Origin: Faecalibacillus intestinalis
Lineage (GTDB): Bacteria; Bacillota_I; Bacilli_A; Erysipelotrichales; Coprobacillaceae
Length of the DNA stretch: 64,000 nucleotides
Reading direction: 5' to 3'
NCBI RefSeq assembly: GCF_003024685.1
Contig: NZ_PYLQ01000012.1
Coordinates: 1-64,000, forward strand
The notes under the pieces were generated by a model, which did not search any database, had not been told where the DNA came from, and saw only the letters and a list, made by a program, of their open reading frames with translations. Below, piece by piece: positions 33,756-42,191 of this stretch (position 1 is its first letter; the number at the start of each line of letters is the position of its first letter). Made by a program: the position numbers and the translations under genes.

Positions 33756-34333
33756 TTTTTACCTCCATGTATTTTTTCTAAATAATAAGATAAAGCTTCT
33801 TGTTTATCTAATTGATCTAGAATATGATATTTATCTTTAAAGATAACGCCTTTACTTTTTAAAAATTCAATTGCATCGATAATTTCTTTTCTTTTTCTAG
33901 TAACGATTGGTTGAAAAGAAAAAGAAGAGCCATCTTTCATCAATACTTTAAAAATAACATTATAACCATTGGTTCCATAAAAAAGCATTGGAACTGCTTC
34001 ATAAGTGACATGAATAGATATAATCTTATCTAGTTTTATTTTCATTTGATATTCCATATTTCTAGTGAAAATTGTTTTAAAAAATGCTTGTGATTTATCG
34101 ATTACATTATTATAAAAAGTGTATTTAAGATAATATTCATCCACTTCCCAAATATTATTACAAAATGCCATACTAGGAAGAAAAATAAAGATAATCAAAA
34201 AAATAAGCATAAATCCACAAATATTCATTCCTGAAAATGGACTATAAATGATTAAAAAAACAGCCCAAAAAATAATGATGAATGAATAAATAAAACTTAA
34301 TTTATAATGGGGTTTTCCTACTTTGTACTTCAT
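33752..34333 (-). CDS. Two-helix membrane protein next to LytTR regulator
   Basis: A 193-residue protein: two adjacent membrane segments at residues ~12-60 (FIYSFIIIFWAVFLIIYS and CGFMLIFLIIFIFLPS), then a soluble beta-rich region resembling a PH-like domain (WEVDEYYLKYTFYNNVID) and a short helical tail. I do not recognise a named family. Four-base overlap with the LytTR gene indicates coupled expression; it may serve as the signal-input partner in place of a kinase. Confidence 0.65.
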   Translation of the reverse strand: MKYKVGKPHYKLSFIYSFIIIFWAVFLIIYSPFSGMNICGFMLIFLIIFIFLPSMAFCNNIWEVDEYYLKYTFYNNVIDKSQAFFKTIFTRNMEYQMKIKLDKIISIHVTYEAVPMLFYGTNGYNVIFKVLMKDGSSFSFQPIVTRKRKEIIDAIEFLKSKGVIFKDKYHILDQLDKQEALSYYLEKIHGGKK

Positions 34334-34390
34334 GCTATCCCTCCTTTAACTGTATTGTATCATAAGTAGATTTATTTAAGATGTTGTTTG

Positions 34391-34421
34391 TGTCATTTCT
34401 AGGTTGTTGGTGCCACTTTTA
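34391..34421. promoter_or_regulatory. Candidate LytTR direct-repeat site
   Basis: TGTCATTTCTA (34391-34401) and TGCCACTTTTA (34411-34421) are 8/11 identical with a 20-base period, about two helical turns, within the divergent region between the LytTR operon and the ABC genes. LytTR proteins bind pairs of direct repeats with this spacing. Confidence 0.45.
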
Positions 34422-34469
34422 TTGTAAGGTGTGATGGAAAGTTTATGATGGAGTTAGGAGGTGGGAGCA

Positions 34470-35744
34470 ATGAAGGTTTTTTCACTAGCTACGTTAACAT
34501 TAAAAAGGAATAAAAAACAATATATGATTTATGGACTCACACTTATTTTTGCAATTGTCATTCATTTGATCTTTTCAGAATTTATCAACAATCCCTATTT
34601 AATAGAAGAAGATAGGGCTAGAGGAATAGATGGTCCTCTTGGAGCGGATATACCATTATCAATGGGATTACCATTTTTAATTATTTTATTTTGTTGGTTT
34701 ATGATTATTTATGCCAGTCAATATAATTTCAATAAAAAACATCAAGAATTTGGAATTTTATTTACTTGTGGATTTAACTTGTTAGATTTTATTAAATATA
34801 CATTGATTCAAATGGGGATTGTTTTTATCTTTGTTTTACCGATTTCATTTATTTTAGGTGTTCTTAGCTTATTTTTCATTCATTCAAAGATATATCCTTA
34901 TCTACAAATCAATTATTCAATTTATACCATTATGCCAAGTACCTTTTTTACAACGATTTCAGCTTTATGTGTATTAGTTGTTATTGTGATCATCTTTTTA
35001 ATAGGGCAACTTCATAAAAGTGATATTTATACTTTAATGAATGATGAAAATAAGGTACAAGCTATTCATTTTGTAAGTTTTAAAAAAATGATGATGTATT
35101 TACTTATTTATTTGATAGGATTTTGTTCAATTATAACGGTTGAAGGAAATTTAATAAATTATATTCCGCCAACAGCTTTAGGTGTTGTGGGAATGTATGG
35201 ATTATATAAGTATTTATTACCACAAATCTTTTTAAAAAATAAAAAGAATTTAAAAGGAGAACAAATATATATTTGTTTATCACATGTGGGATTGATGATT
35301 AAATCAACAGCTTCGTTAATTGGCTTACTTACATTATTGATTACAGTTTTATTACCTGTTTTAGCGTCACAAAATATTGAAAGTAATGAATTTGTGACAG
35401 GAATGATCAGTTATTTGTTTATTGTAGCGATGGTAATTATTTCTATTTTATATAAGATGAATATGGAAAAGAAAAATAAAATGAAGGAATTTAATACTTT
35501 AAATAAAGTAGGTTATGTTTATAGTGATTTAAAGAAGATGCTTTTGAAAGAAAATATCCTTTATTTTATTTGTGTTTTAGTAATTCCATTACCTTATTTA
35601 ATCTTTATGGCGAGAGAGTTTATTTTAATGAATTCTACAATGTTATTTTTCTATAGTGGATTATTTATCTATTATGTAGTGACATTATTGATTTGTCTTT
35701 TATTAAATTATTGTGTAGGGAAAGTACAACTAGGAGGACAATAA
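34470..35744 (+). CDS. FtsX-like ABC transporter permease
   Basis: A 424-residue permease with about ten membrane segments in the MacB/BceB-like style: N-terminal LKRNKKQYMIYGLTLIFAI, a short extracellular loop, then KKHQEFGILFTCGF, which is typical of peptide-antibiotic-sensing permeases. It is smaller than BceB (~650 residues) and lacks its large extracellular domain. The ATG at 34470 follows GGAGG. It is followed two bases later by its ATPase. It probably exports or removes an envelope-active peptide. Confidence 0.82.
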   Translation: MKVFSLATLTLKRNKKQYMIYGLTLIFAIVIHLIFSEFINNPYLIEEDRARGIDGPLGADIPLSMGLPFLIILFCWFMIIYASQYNFNKKHQEFGILFTCGFNLLDFIKYTLIQMGIVFIFVLPISFILGVLSLFFIHSKIYPYLQINYSIYTIMPSTFFTTISALCVLVVIVIIFLIGQLHKSDIYTLMNDENKVQAIHFVSFKKMMMYLLIYLIGFCSIITVEGNLINYIPPTALGVVGMYGLYKYLLPQIFLKNKKNLKGEQIYICLSHVGLMIKSTASLIGLLTLLITVLLPVLASQNIESNEFVTGMISYLFIVAMVIISILYKMNMEKKNKMKEFNTLNKVGYVYSDLKKMLLKENILYFICVLVIPLPYLIFMAREFILMNSTMLFFYSGLFIYYVVTLLICLLLNYCVGKVQLGGQ

Positions 35745-35745
35745 T

Positions 35746-36507
35746 ATGAAAACAGTTTTACGAGCAAAAAATATGACAAAAATTTATGGACTTGGAAGTA
35801 AACAACCATTTACAGCTTTAGAAAATATTGATTTAGAAATTAAAACAGGAGAGTTTATTGTTGTTATGGGACCATCAGGTTCCGGTAAATCTACTTTAGT
35901 AAATAATATTTCAACAATAGATATTCCTACTAATGGGAGTTTGTATATTTTAAATCAAGAAGTGAAACAAATGTCTGAAAATCAATTAGGAAAATTTAGG
36001 TATCAATATTTAGGTTTTGTTTTTCAAAATTATAATTTATTAAATTCTTTAACGGTTTATGAAAATATTATGATTCCTTTAAAACTCATTGGCGAAAATA
36101 AAAAAGTTATTGATGAAAAAGTCCATCAAATTACAAAAGAATTAGATATTGAATCACTACTCAATAAATATCCTCATGAATGTTCGGGAGGACAACAACA
36201 AAGAGTCGCTATTGCTAGAGCATTAATTGGAAATCCTAAAATCATTATTGCAGATGAACCAACAGGAAACTTAGATAGTCAAAATTCACATGAAATATTA
36301 TCTATCTTTAAAAAGATGAATGAAAATCATATTACAATTGTTATGGTCAGTCACGATCCTTTAATTGCTTCTTATTCATCAAGACTTCTTTATTTAAAAG
36401 ATGGTAAAATTGAAAAAGAATTATTTAGAGGAAATAAAACACAACAAGAATATTTTAAAGAAATTGTAAGTATTAATTCAAAGGAAATGCAAAAGATGTT
36501 AGATTGA
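35746..36507 (+). CDS. ABC transporter ATP-binding protein (LolD/BceA type)
   Basis: A 253-residue ATPase: Walker A GPSGSGKST, LGFVFQNYNLLNSLTVYENI (Q-loop), signature CSGGQQQRVAIARAL, Walker B IIIADEPTGNLDSQNS and the H-loop VSHDP. All are typical of the MacB/LolD/BceA branch. It partners the permease directly upstream. A long perfect terminator follows. Confidence 0.93.
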   Translation: MKTVLRAKNMTKIYGLGSKQPFTALENIDLEIKTGEFIVVMGPSGSGKSTLVNNISTIDIPTNGSLYILNQEVKQMSENQLGKFRYQYLGFVFQNYNLLNSLTVYENIMIPLKLIGENKKVIDEKVHQITKELDIESLLNKYPHECSGGQQQRVAIARALIGNPKIIIADEPTGNLDSQNSHEILSIFKKMNENHITIVMVSHDPLIASYSSRLLYLKDGKIEKELFRGNKTQQEYFKEIVSINSKEMQKMLD

Positions 36508-36517
36508 TGATATTTTC

Positions 36518-36553
36518 AAACTTGTTTGTACAACTTGTACAAACAAGTTTTTT
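36518..36553 (+). terminator. Strong terminator after the ABC operon
   Basis: A perfect 15-bp stem starting AAACTTGTTTGTACA with a 3-base loop and TTTTTT. Confidence 0.9.
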
Positions 36554-36620
36554 AATGAAAAGCTTGATTTTTATCAAAGTACAGGTGTAATCTTTTAGCG
36601 TAAATAAAGGATGAAGGAAA

Positions 36621-37637
36621 ATGAATGTTAATGAAATAAGAGAAAAAAGTAGAAGTGTTATTGGACCTTATTGTAAGTCATGTCCAGTATGTAATGGAAA
36701 AGCTTGTTCGAATAAAATCCCTGGACCAGGCTCTAAAGGAACAGGAACAGTAGCTATTAAAAATTATGAGGCTTGGCAAAAGATAGAAGTTAAAATGGAT
36801 ACTCTTGCTGAAAATAAAGAAATTGATACAACTTTTGAAATGTTTGGAAAAACATTTAAGTATCCTATTTTTGCTGGACCAGTAGGAGCAGTAAGTCAAC
36901 ATTATAGTGATTTATATAATGATAATATGTTTAATGAAATTTATGTACGTGCTTGTGCAAAAAGTGGGATTGCTGCTTTTACAGGGGATGGTTTAAATGA
37001 AGAAATCATGATGCATGCAACACATGCTATTAAAGAAAATAGTGGCATTGGTGTTCCAACGATTAAACCTTGGGATAAAGATACTTGCTTTAAAAAATTA
37101 GATCTTGCTAATGAATCAAATGCTTTTGCGATTGCTATGGATATTGATGCTGCAGGACTTCCTTTTTTACAAGGAAGAATTCCTCCGGCTGGTAGAAAGA
37201 GTGTAGAAGAGTTAAAAGAGATTATTGATTATGCCCACGTTCCTTTTATTGTTAAAGGGATTATGTCAGTTGAAGGTGCACAAAAAGCGGTAGATGCAGG
37301 TGCCAAAGCGATTGTTGTTTCCAATCATGGAGGAAGAGTTTTAGATGGGACTCCTGCAACAGCATGTGTTTTAGAAGAAATTGCTGATCAATTTAAAGGA
37401 CAAGTTAAAATTATTGTTGATGGTGGTATTCGTAGTGGCTTAGATGTTTTTAAAGCCCTTGCTTTAGGTGCGGATGCAGTCATTATAGCAAGACCATTTG
37501 TTAATATGATTTATGGTGGTAAAGATGAAGGTGTTGAAGCTTATGTTCAACAGTTAGGTCAAGAATTAGAAAATACGATGATGATGACAGGTGTTTCTTC
37601 TTTAAGAGAAATTTCTAAAAAGAATATTTATAAATAG
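36621..37637 (+). CDS. FMN-dependent alpha-hydroxy-acid oxidising protein
   Basis: A 338-residue TIM-barrel flavoenzyme of the lactate oxidase/dehydrogenase family. It has YPIFAGPVGA near residue 80, IVKGIMSVEGAQKAVDAGA, the active-site SNHGGRVLDGTPA and IIVDGGIRSGLDVFKALALGADAV (FMN phosphate). The N-terminus carries CKSCPVCNGKAC, a four-cysteine cluster absent from classical members that may bind a metal or Fe-S centre. It is monocistronic with its own terminator. Substrate not determinable. Confidence 0.87.
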   Translation: MNVNEIREKSRSVIGPYCKSCPVCNGKACSNKIPGPGSKGTGTVAIKNYEAWQKIEVKMDTLAENKEIDTTFEMFGKTFKYPIFAGPVGAVSQHYSDLYNDNMFNEIYVRACAKSGIAAFTGDGLNEEIMMHATHAIKENSGIGVPTIKPWDKDTCFKKLDLANESNAFAIAMDIDAAGLPFLQGRIPPAGRKSVEELKEIIDYAHVPFIVKGIMSVEGAQKAVDAGAKAIVVSNHGGRVLDGTPATACVLEEIADQFKGQVKIIVDGGIRSGLDVFKALALGADAVIIARPFVNMIYGGKDEGVEAYVQQLGQELENTMMMTGVSSLREISKKNIYK

Positions 37638-37670
37638 AAGTCTTTGTGAAAAACTATAGACTTCTTTTTT
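37637..37670 (+). terminator. Terminator after the FMN oxidase gene
   Basis: Stem GAAGTCT/AGACTTC with a long A-rich loop, then TTTTTT. Confidence 0.75.
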
Positions 37671-37692
37671 ATTATAATAATAATCATTGTTT

Positions 37693-37770
37693 ATGAATTA
37701 TTATCGTGATAATATATAGATATGAATTATTATCGTGATAATATATAGATATGAATTATTATCATAATAA
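37693..37770. repeat. Tandem operator-like repeats upstream of the YheO regulator
   Basis: Two perfect 29-base units (37693-37721, 37722-37750) and a diverged partial third (37751-37770). Each unit contains the dyad ATTATC-GT-GATAAT; the third has ATTATC-AT-AATAAT. They lie directly before the ribosome site of the regulator gene. A TTGTTT/TAATAT promoter can be drawn through the first unit. Confidence 0.7.
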
Positions 37771-37793
37771 TAAGGGAAATGAGGAAGAATAGT

Positions 37794-38456
37794 ATGTACA
37801 AAAGTTTAGAACCTTATGCAAAATTAGTTAATTTTTTAAGTGCTGCATTAGGTGACAATTGTGAAATAGCTTTACATGATTTGACATCTAAAGATCAAGA
37901 AATTGTAGCTATTTCAAATAATCCAATTTCAGGAAGAGAAGTTGGAGCAAAATTATCAAATTTATCTTTACATTATTTAGAAGAAAAACAATATTTAAAT
38001 CATGACTTTGTCATGAATTATAAAACTGTAGGTAATGATGGTAAATTAATGAGAGCAGCGACTTATTTTATTAAAGAAGAAGGTCGTGAAATGCCCGTAG
38101 GAATGTTATGTATTAATGTGAATATTTCAGATTTAGAATATTTAACTTCTACAATTAAAAAGATTTTAGGGATTAAGGAAGAAAAAGATATTGAATTTAA
38201 AATGGATAATCCAGTTGAAATCTTATCATCTCCATTAGATGAAATGATTGATATGTATATTAAAGAATGCTTAGAAAAGATGGGATTCCCAAGTTATTTC
38301 TTAGCTGAAAGATTAAATGTAGATGAAAAGATAAAAGTTGTAAAATATTTACAAGAAAAAGGGACTTTTAAGGTTAAAGGTGCTATTGTATTAGTGGCTG
38401 AAAAATTAGCGGTATCTGAACCAACAGTTTATCGTTATTTGAAGAAAAATGTATAA
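37794..38456 (+). CDS. YheO/DauR-type PAS-HTH transcriptional regulator
   Basis: A 220-residue protein. The N-terminal YheO-type PAS domain (about residues 1-115: EPYAKLVNFLSAALGDNCEIALHDL, MLCINVNISDL) is joined to a C-terminal HTH_22 domain (LAEKLAVSEPTVYRYLKK). Relatives sense amino acids, as in DauR/D-arginine. The ATG at 37794 is chosen because GAGGA lies nine bases upstream. Tandem dyads in front suggest tight autoregulation. The pyrophosphatase gene begins 12 bases after its stop. Confidence 0.85.
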   Translation: MYKSLEPYAKLVNFLSAALGDNCEIALHDLTSKDQEIVAISNNPISGREVGAKLSNLSLHYLEEKQYLNHDFVMNYKTVGNDGKLMRAATYFIKEEGREMPVGMLCINVNISDLEYLTSTIKKILGIKEEKDIEFKMDNPVEILSSPLDEMIDMYIKECLEKMGFPSYFLAERLNVDEKIKVVKYLQEKGTFKVKGAIVLVAEKLAVSEPTVYRYLKKNV

Positions 38457-38468
38457 AGGAGAATATGA

Positions 38469-40109
38469 ATGAGTGATTTAGTTTATGTAAGTGGACATAG
38501 AAATCCAGATACAGATAGTATTTGTTCGGCAATTGCTTATAGTTATTTATTAAATGCAACAAATAAATATAATGCAATTCCTGTACGTTTAGGAGAAATT
38601 AATAGGGAAACTGAATATGTTTTAAAACGTTTTGGAGTAGAACACCCTGTTTTACTTAAAACAGTTAAACAAAAAGTTGAAGATTTAAATTATGATAAAG
38701 TAACTGTTTTTTCTAAAGATTTAACTTTAAAAACAGCTTGGTTTTTATTAAAACAACAAAATTTAAAATCTGCACCTATTTTAGATGAACATGGTCAATT
38801 ATTAGGTTTATTATCTACATCTAATATTATTGAAGGATATATGGATCAATGGGATAGTGAAGTTTTAAAGAAAGCTAAAACTCCTGTTGAAAATGTTATT
38901 GATACTTTAGAAGCAAATGTGATTTATTTAAATAATGCGTTAAAAGTGATTGAAGGAGATATTCACATTGCAGCAATGTCAGGTAGTGAAGCTAAAAAAC
39001 GTATTCATGAAAATGATGTTGTGATTGTAGGTGGAGATAGAAGTGATGATTTAGAAGAACTTATTTCAGTTAAACCATCTTTAATTGTATTAACTGGTTC
39101 TTTAACTGCTGATGAAAATGTTGTAAAAAAATGTGAAGAACAAGGAATTTCAATTATTTCTACACCATTTAATACTTATCAAACATCTCAACAAATTGTT
39201 CAAGCAATTCCTGTTGAATATGTCATGATCAAAGGAGATATTAAAACTTTCTCTACAGATGATACTTTAGATTATATGAAAGAAGTTATGTCTGAAACAA
39301 GATATCGAGGATATCCAGTTATTGATTTAAATAATCGTTGTGTAGGAAGTATTTCTCGTTTTGCTTTATTAAAAGGATTAAGAAAAAAAGTTATTTTAGT
39401 AGACCACAATGAAAGAGGTCAATCTATTCCTGGTATTGAAGAAGCTGATATTTTAGAAATCGTCGATCACCATAGAGTGGCTGATATTCAAACAGTAGGA
39501 CCATTATTATTTAGAGGAGAACCATTAGGTTCAACAGCTACAATTGTAACTAAAATGTTTGATGAATTAGATGTTGAAATGCCAAGTCATATTGCTGGTT
39601 TATTATTAGGTGCGGTTGTTTCTGATACATTATTATTCAAATCACCAACTTGTACACCAGTTGATACTAAGATTGCTAAGAAACTAGCTAAAATTGCAGG
39701 TGTTGATATTCAAGAATTTGCAATGGAAATGTTTAAAGCAGGAACTTCTTTAGTTGGTAAAACTGTAGATGAAATCTTTAACCAAGACTTCAAAAAATTC
39801 AGTTTTGATAACTTACAAGTAGGGGTTGCTCAAGTAAACTCAATGGATATTGAAGGATTCTTACCATACAAAAAAGATATGTTAGATTATATGAATAAAT
39901 TTGCGGAAGATAATAATTTGGAATTCACATTATTATTACTTACAGATATTATCAACGCTAACAGTGAAATCTTTGTTGGTGGACCACGTCCTGAATTAGT
40001 AGAAAAAGCATTTAATGTTCAATTAACAGAATGTCAAGGAACATTAGTTGGTGTTATTTCTCGTAAAAAACAAGTAGTTCCAGCAATTACTGCTGTTATG
40101 AGTGAATAA
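38469..40109 (+). CDS. Manganese-dependent inorganic pyrophosphatase with CBS and DRTGG domains
   Basis: A 546-residue family II pyrophosphatase (DHH-DHHA2). N-terminal GHRNPDTDSICSAIAYSYL and VDHHRVADI give the metal site. A regulatory insertion (about residues 65-300) contains two CBS motifs around a DRTGG domain; in such enzymes adenine nucleotides and ApnA modulate activity. It hydrolyses pyrophosphate from biosynthesis. It is co-transcribed with the YheO regulator and rqcP. Confidence 0.93.
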   Translation: MSDLVYVSGHRNPDTDSICSAIAYSYLLNATNKYNAIPVRLGEINRETEYVLKRFGVEHPVLLKTVKQKVEDLNYDKVTVFSKDLTLKTAWFLLKQQNLKSAPILDEHGQLLGLLSTSNIIEGYMDQWDSEVLKKAKTPVENVIDTLEANVIYLNNALKVIEGDIHIAAMSGSEAKKRIHENDVVIVGGDRSDDLEELISVKPSLIVLTGSLTADENVVKKCEEQGISIISTPFNTYQTSQQIVQAIPVEYVMIKGDIKTFSTDDTLDYMKEVMSETRYRGYPVIDLNNRCVGSISRFALLKGLRKKVILVDHNERGQSIPGIEEADILEIVDHHRVADIQTVGPLLFRGEPLGSTATIVTKMFDELDVEMPSHIAGLLLGAVVSDTLLFKSPTCTPVDTKIAKKLAKIAGVDIQEFAMEMFKAGTSLVGKTVDEIFNQDFKKFSFDNLQVGVAQVNSMDIEGFLPYKKDMLDYMNKFAEDNNLEFTLLLLTDIINANSEIFVGGPRPELVEKAFNVQLTECQGTLVGVISRKKQVVPAITAVMSE

Positions 40110-40110
40110 G

Positions 40111-40377
40111 ATGAGATTAGATAAATTTTTAAAAGTATCAAGAATTATTAAAAGACGAACTTTATCTAAAGAGATTTCTCAAAGCGAACGTGTTAAAGTC
40201 AATGGTAAAGTGGCTAAACCTTCAACAAAGTTAAATGTTGGAGATTTGATTGAAATTGAATTTGGAAGAACGATATTAACGGTTAAAGTTAAACTTCTTA
40301 AGGAACATGTTTTAAAAGATGAAAGTACAATGCTTTATGATATTGTTGATGAAAAAAGAAAAGAAGTAAATGAATAA
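40111..40377 (+). CDS. rqcP: S4-domain protein RqcP (YabO)
   Basis: An 88-residue protein that is a single S4 RNA-binding domain: MRLDKFLKVSRIIKRRT and VKVNGKVAKPSTKLNVGD. RqcP helps RqcH add alanine tails to stalled nascent chains on 50S subunits. The ATG at 40111 follows the pyrophosphatase stop by one base. The order rqcP-yabP-yabQ-divIC is conserved in spore formers. Confidence 0.92.
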   Translation: MRLDKFLKVSRIIKRRTLSKEISQSERVKVNGKVAKPSTKLNVGDLIEIEFGRTILTVKVKLLKEHVLKDESTMLYDIVDEKRKEVNE

Positions 40378-40404
40378 GAGAATGTCATGAACATTCTCTT
40401 TTTT
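40376..40404 (+). terminator. Terminator between rqcP and yabP
   Basis: Stem AAGAGAATGT/ACATTCTCTT with a 5-base loop and TTTT. It separates growth-phase rqcP from the sporulation genes. Confidence 0.85.
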
Positions 40405-40428
40405 CATATGATATAGAGGAGGGATATT

Positions 40429-40722
40429 ATGGATAATCAAATACATTTTGAACAAACACCTTATCATCATGTGTATTTAAAAGATCGTAAGACATTGGAA
40501 CTTACAGGCATTAAAAAAATTGAAAGTTTTGATTCTTTAGAATTTTTAATTGAAACATCTTTAGGATATTTAAATATTAAAGGTAGCGATTTAGCACTTG
40601 TGCGTTTTGATCAAGAGAAAAAAGAGGTCAGTATTAAAGGAAATATTGATGCGATTTCTTACTTATCGAATAAAAGAACAACAAAGAGTAAAGATAGTGT
40701 TTTAAATAAATTATTAAAATAA
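40429..40722 (+). CDS. yabP: Sporulation protein YabP
   Basis: A 97-residue YabP/YqfC-family protein: HHVYLKDRKTLELTGIKKIESF and TSLGYLNIKGSDLALVRFD. It is made in the mother cell and needed for cortex formation. GGAGG precedes it after the rqcP terminator, consistent with a separate sporulation promoter. Its TAA overlaps the yabQ ATG by one base. Confidence 0.9.
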   Translation: MDNQIHFEQTPYHHVYLKDRKTLELTGIKKIESFDSLEFLIETSLGYLNIKGSDLALVRFDQEKKEVSIKGNIDAISYLSNKRTTKSKDSVLNKLLK

Positions 40723-41108
40723 TGGATTTAATTACACAAATACAAGGAATAGGGTATTCTTTTGTATACGGGATTATCTTTACCTTTGTATATCATTTTA
40801 TTTATAGTCATCTCATCAAAATTAAAATCAAATTTATTTATTTTATTATGCAAGGTTGTTTTGGTATTATTTTTGCTGCAATCTATTTTATAGGCTTATT
40901 AAAAATCAATGAAGGTATTTTAAGAGCGTATTTTTTAGTGAGTGTTTTAGCGGGATATGTTGTTTATCAAAATTTGATGCATGAAAAAATGTATATTGTG
41001 ATTGTTAAAATAAACCAAAAATTAACACGACTATTTAAACCTGTGCGCTTTGTTTTTTTGAAGTTTGATGGTATAATAGGGTCTATAAAAAAGAGGGTGA
41101 AAAGATGA
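40722..41108 (+). CDS. yabQ: Spore cortex biosynthesis protein YabQ
   Basis: A 128-residue membrane protein with four hydrophobic segments (IQGIGYSFVYGIIFTFVYHF at the start, then CFGIIFAAIYFIGLL). Length and place between yabP and divIC identify YabQ, which localises to the forespore membrane for cortex synthesis. Sequence conservation is low in the family, so context carries much of the weight. It overlaps divIC by four bases. Confidence 0.85.
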   Translation: MDLITQIQGIGYSFVYGIIFTFVYHFIYSHLIKIKIKFIYFIMQGCFGIIFAAIYFIGLLKINEGILRAYFLVSVLAGYVVYQNLMHEKMYIVIVKINQKLTRLFKPVRFVFLKFDGIIGSIKKRVKR

Positions 41109-41398
41109 CAAAAAAAAGACTAAAAAAAGTGTATAAACCAATGGCTTATATTTCTATTGGATGCTTTTTAATATACATCTTATTATCTCAAGCCATGTCT
41201 GTTTTTTCAAGAACAGCAGAAATTGATAAACTCGAAAAAGAAGTCGCAATAGTAAAAAAAGAAAAGAATGATTTACAAAATGAAGTAAGTCTTTTAAATG
41301 ATGATGATTATGTGACGCGTTATGCAAGAGAAAACTATGTTTTCACAAAAGATGGGGAACAAGTTGTCATCTTACCAGATATAGATCAAGAAAAATAA
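41105..41398 (+). CDS. divIC: Septum formation initiator DivIC/FtsB-like
   Basis: A 97-residue bitopic protein: basic cytosolic N-terminus, one membrane helix (ISIGCFLIYILLSQAM) and an extracellular coiled coil (EIDKLEKEVAIVKKEKNDLQNEVSLL), ending with the DDYVTRYARENYVFTKDGEQV motif. It works with FtsL and DivIB in the divisome. It is translationally coupled to yabQ. Confidence 0.92.
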   Translation: MTKKRLKKVYKPMAYISIGCFLIYILLSQAMSVFSRTAEIDKLEKEVAIVKKEKNDLQNEVSLLNDDDYVTRYARENYVFTKDGEQVVILPDIDQEK

Positions 41399-41434
41399 GC
41401 AAAGATTGCTTATTTTTGTTTTAGGAGATTTTTT

Positions 41435-42187
41435 ATGATTATTCAAGAAGAAATGTATATACGTTCATTAAAAAGAACAAGAAAAATAGATATTTATGTT
41501 CCAGATGATTATCAAACATCAAAAAAAAGATATCCTGTTTTAATTATTAATGATGGACAAAATGCTTTTTTTGATGAGCAATCTTATATAGGAAAAAGTT
41601 GGGGGTTTTTACAAGCGGTAAAGCAATTAAATATTGATGTGATTTTAGTAGCTATCTATTGTAATTTTGAACTTTTAAAAAGAGAAGATGAATATGGGCC
41701 ATGGATGATGAATCAAGATTTATCAAGAGAATATGGTACACATAGACTCGTAGGAGGAGAAGGAAATGCTTATGTGACATTTCTAACAACGCAATTAAAA
41801 CCTTATTTAGATCAAAACTTTCCTACTAAAATAGATGATTATGGGATAGTGGGAAGTTCAATGGGAGCTCTTATTTCATTTTACGCTTTTTTAAAGTATC
41901 CTACGATCTTTAAAAAATGTGCTATTTTATCAACAGCATTTTGGATTTATGAAGAAGAATTTGTAAATTTATTGAAAGTCAGTTCAATAAGTCATAATAT
42001 GTTGTATATGGATGTTGGTGGTCAAGAAGATGATAAAAGGTATATTCCAAGTAATGAACATTTAAAAGAATGTATCGAGGGAAAATTACAAAATTATCAA
42101 TATCATTTTTTTCCAAATGGAAAGCATAGTGAATATGATTGGTCACAAAGAGTACCACTTTTTTTAGAAATGTTTTATGGAGGATAA
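41435..42187 (+). CDS. Putative esterase (PF00756-like alpha/beta hydrolase)
   Basis: A 250-residue esterase-D/enterochelin-esterase-like hydrolase. VPDDYQTSKKRYPVLIINDGQN begins the fold, DYGIVGSSMGALISFYAF holds the nucleophile Ser near residue 145, and HFFPNGKHSEYDW the His. No signal peptide is seen, so it is cytosolic. Substrate unknown. It overlaps or closely precedes the HAD gene, part of a divIC-hydrolase-HAD-ung-folC cluster. Confidence 0.82.
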   Translation: MIIQEEMYIRSLKRTRKIDIYVPDDYQTSKKRYPVLIINDGQNAFFDEQSYIGKSWGFLQAVKQLNIDVILVAIYCNFELLKREDEYGPWMMNQDLSREYGTHRLVGGEGNAYVTFLTTQLKPYLDQNFPTKIDDYGIVGSSMGALISFYAFLKYPTIFKKCAILSTAFWIYEEEFVNLLKVSSISHNMLYMDVGGQEDDKRYIPSNEHLKECIEGKLQNYQYHFFPNGKHSEYDWSQRVPLFLEMFYGG

Positions 42188-42191
42188 TTGT

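Noticed and set aside
37693-37770. CRISPR array
   Set aside because: Units are directly abutting without spacers and contain a promoter-proximal dyad; they are operator-like tandem repeats.
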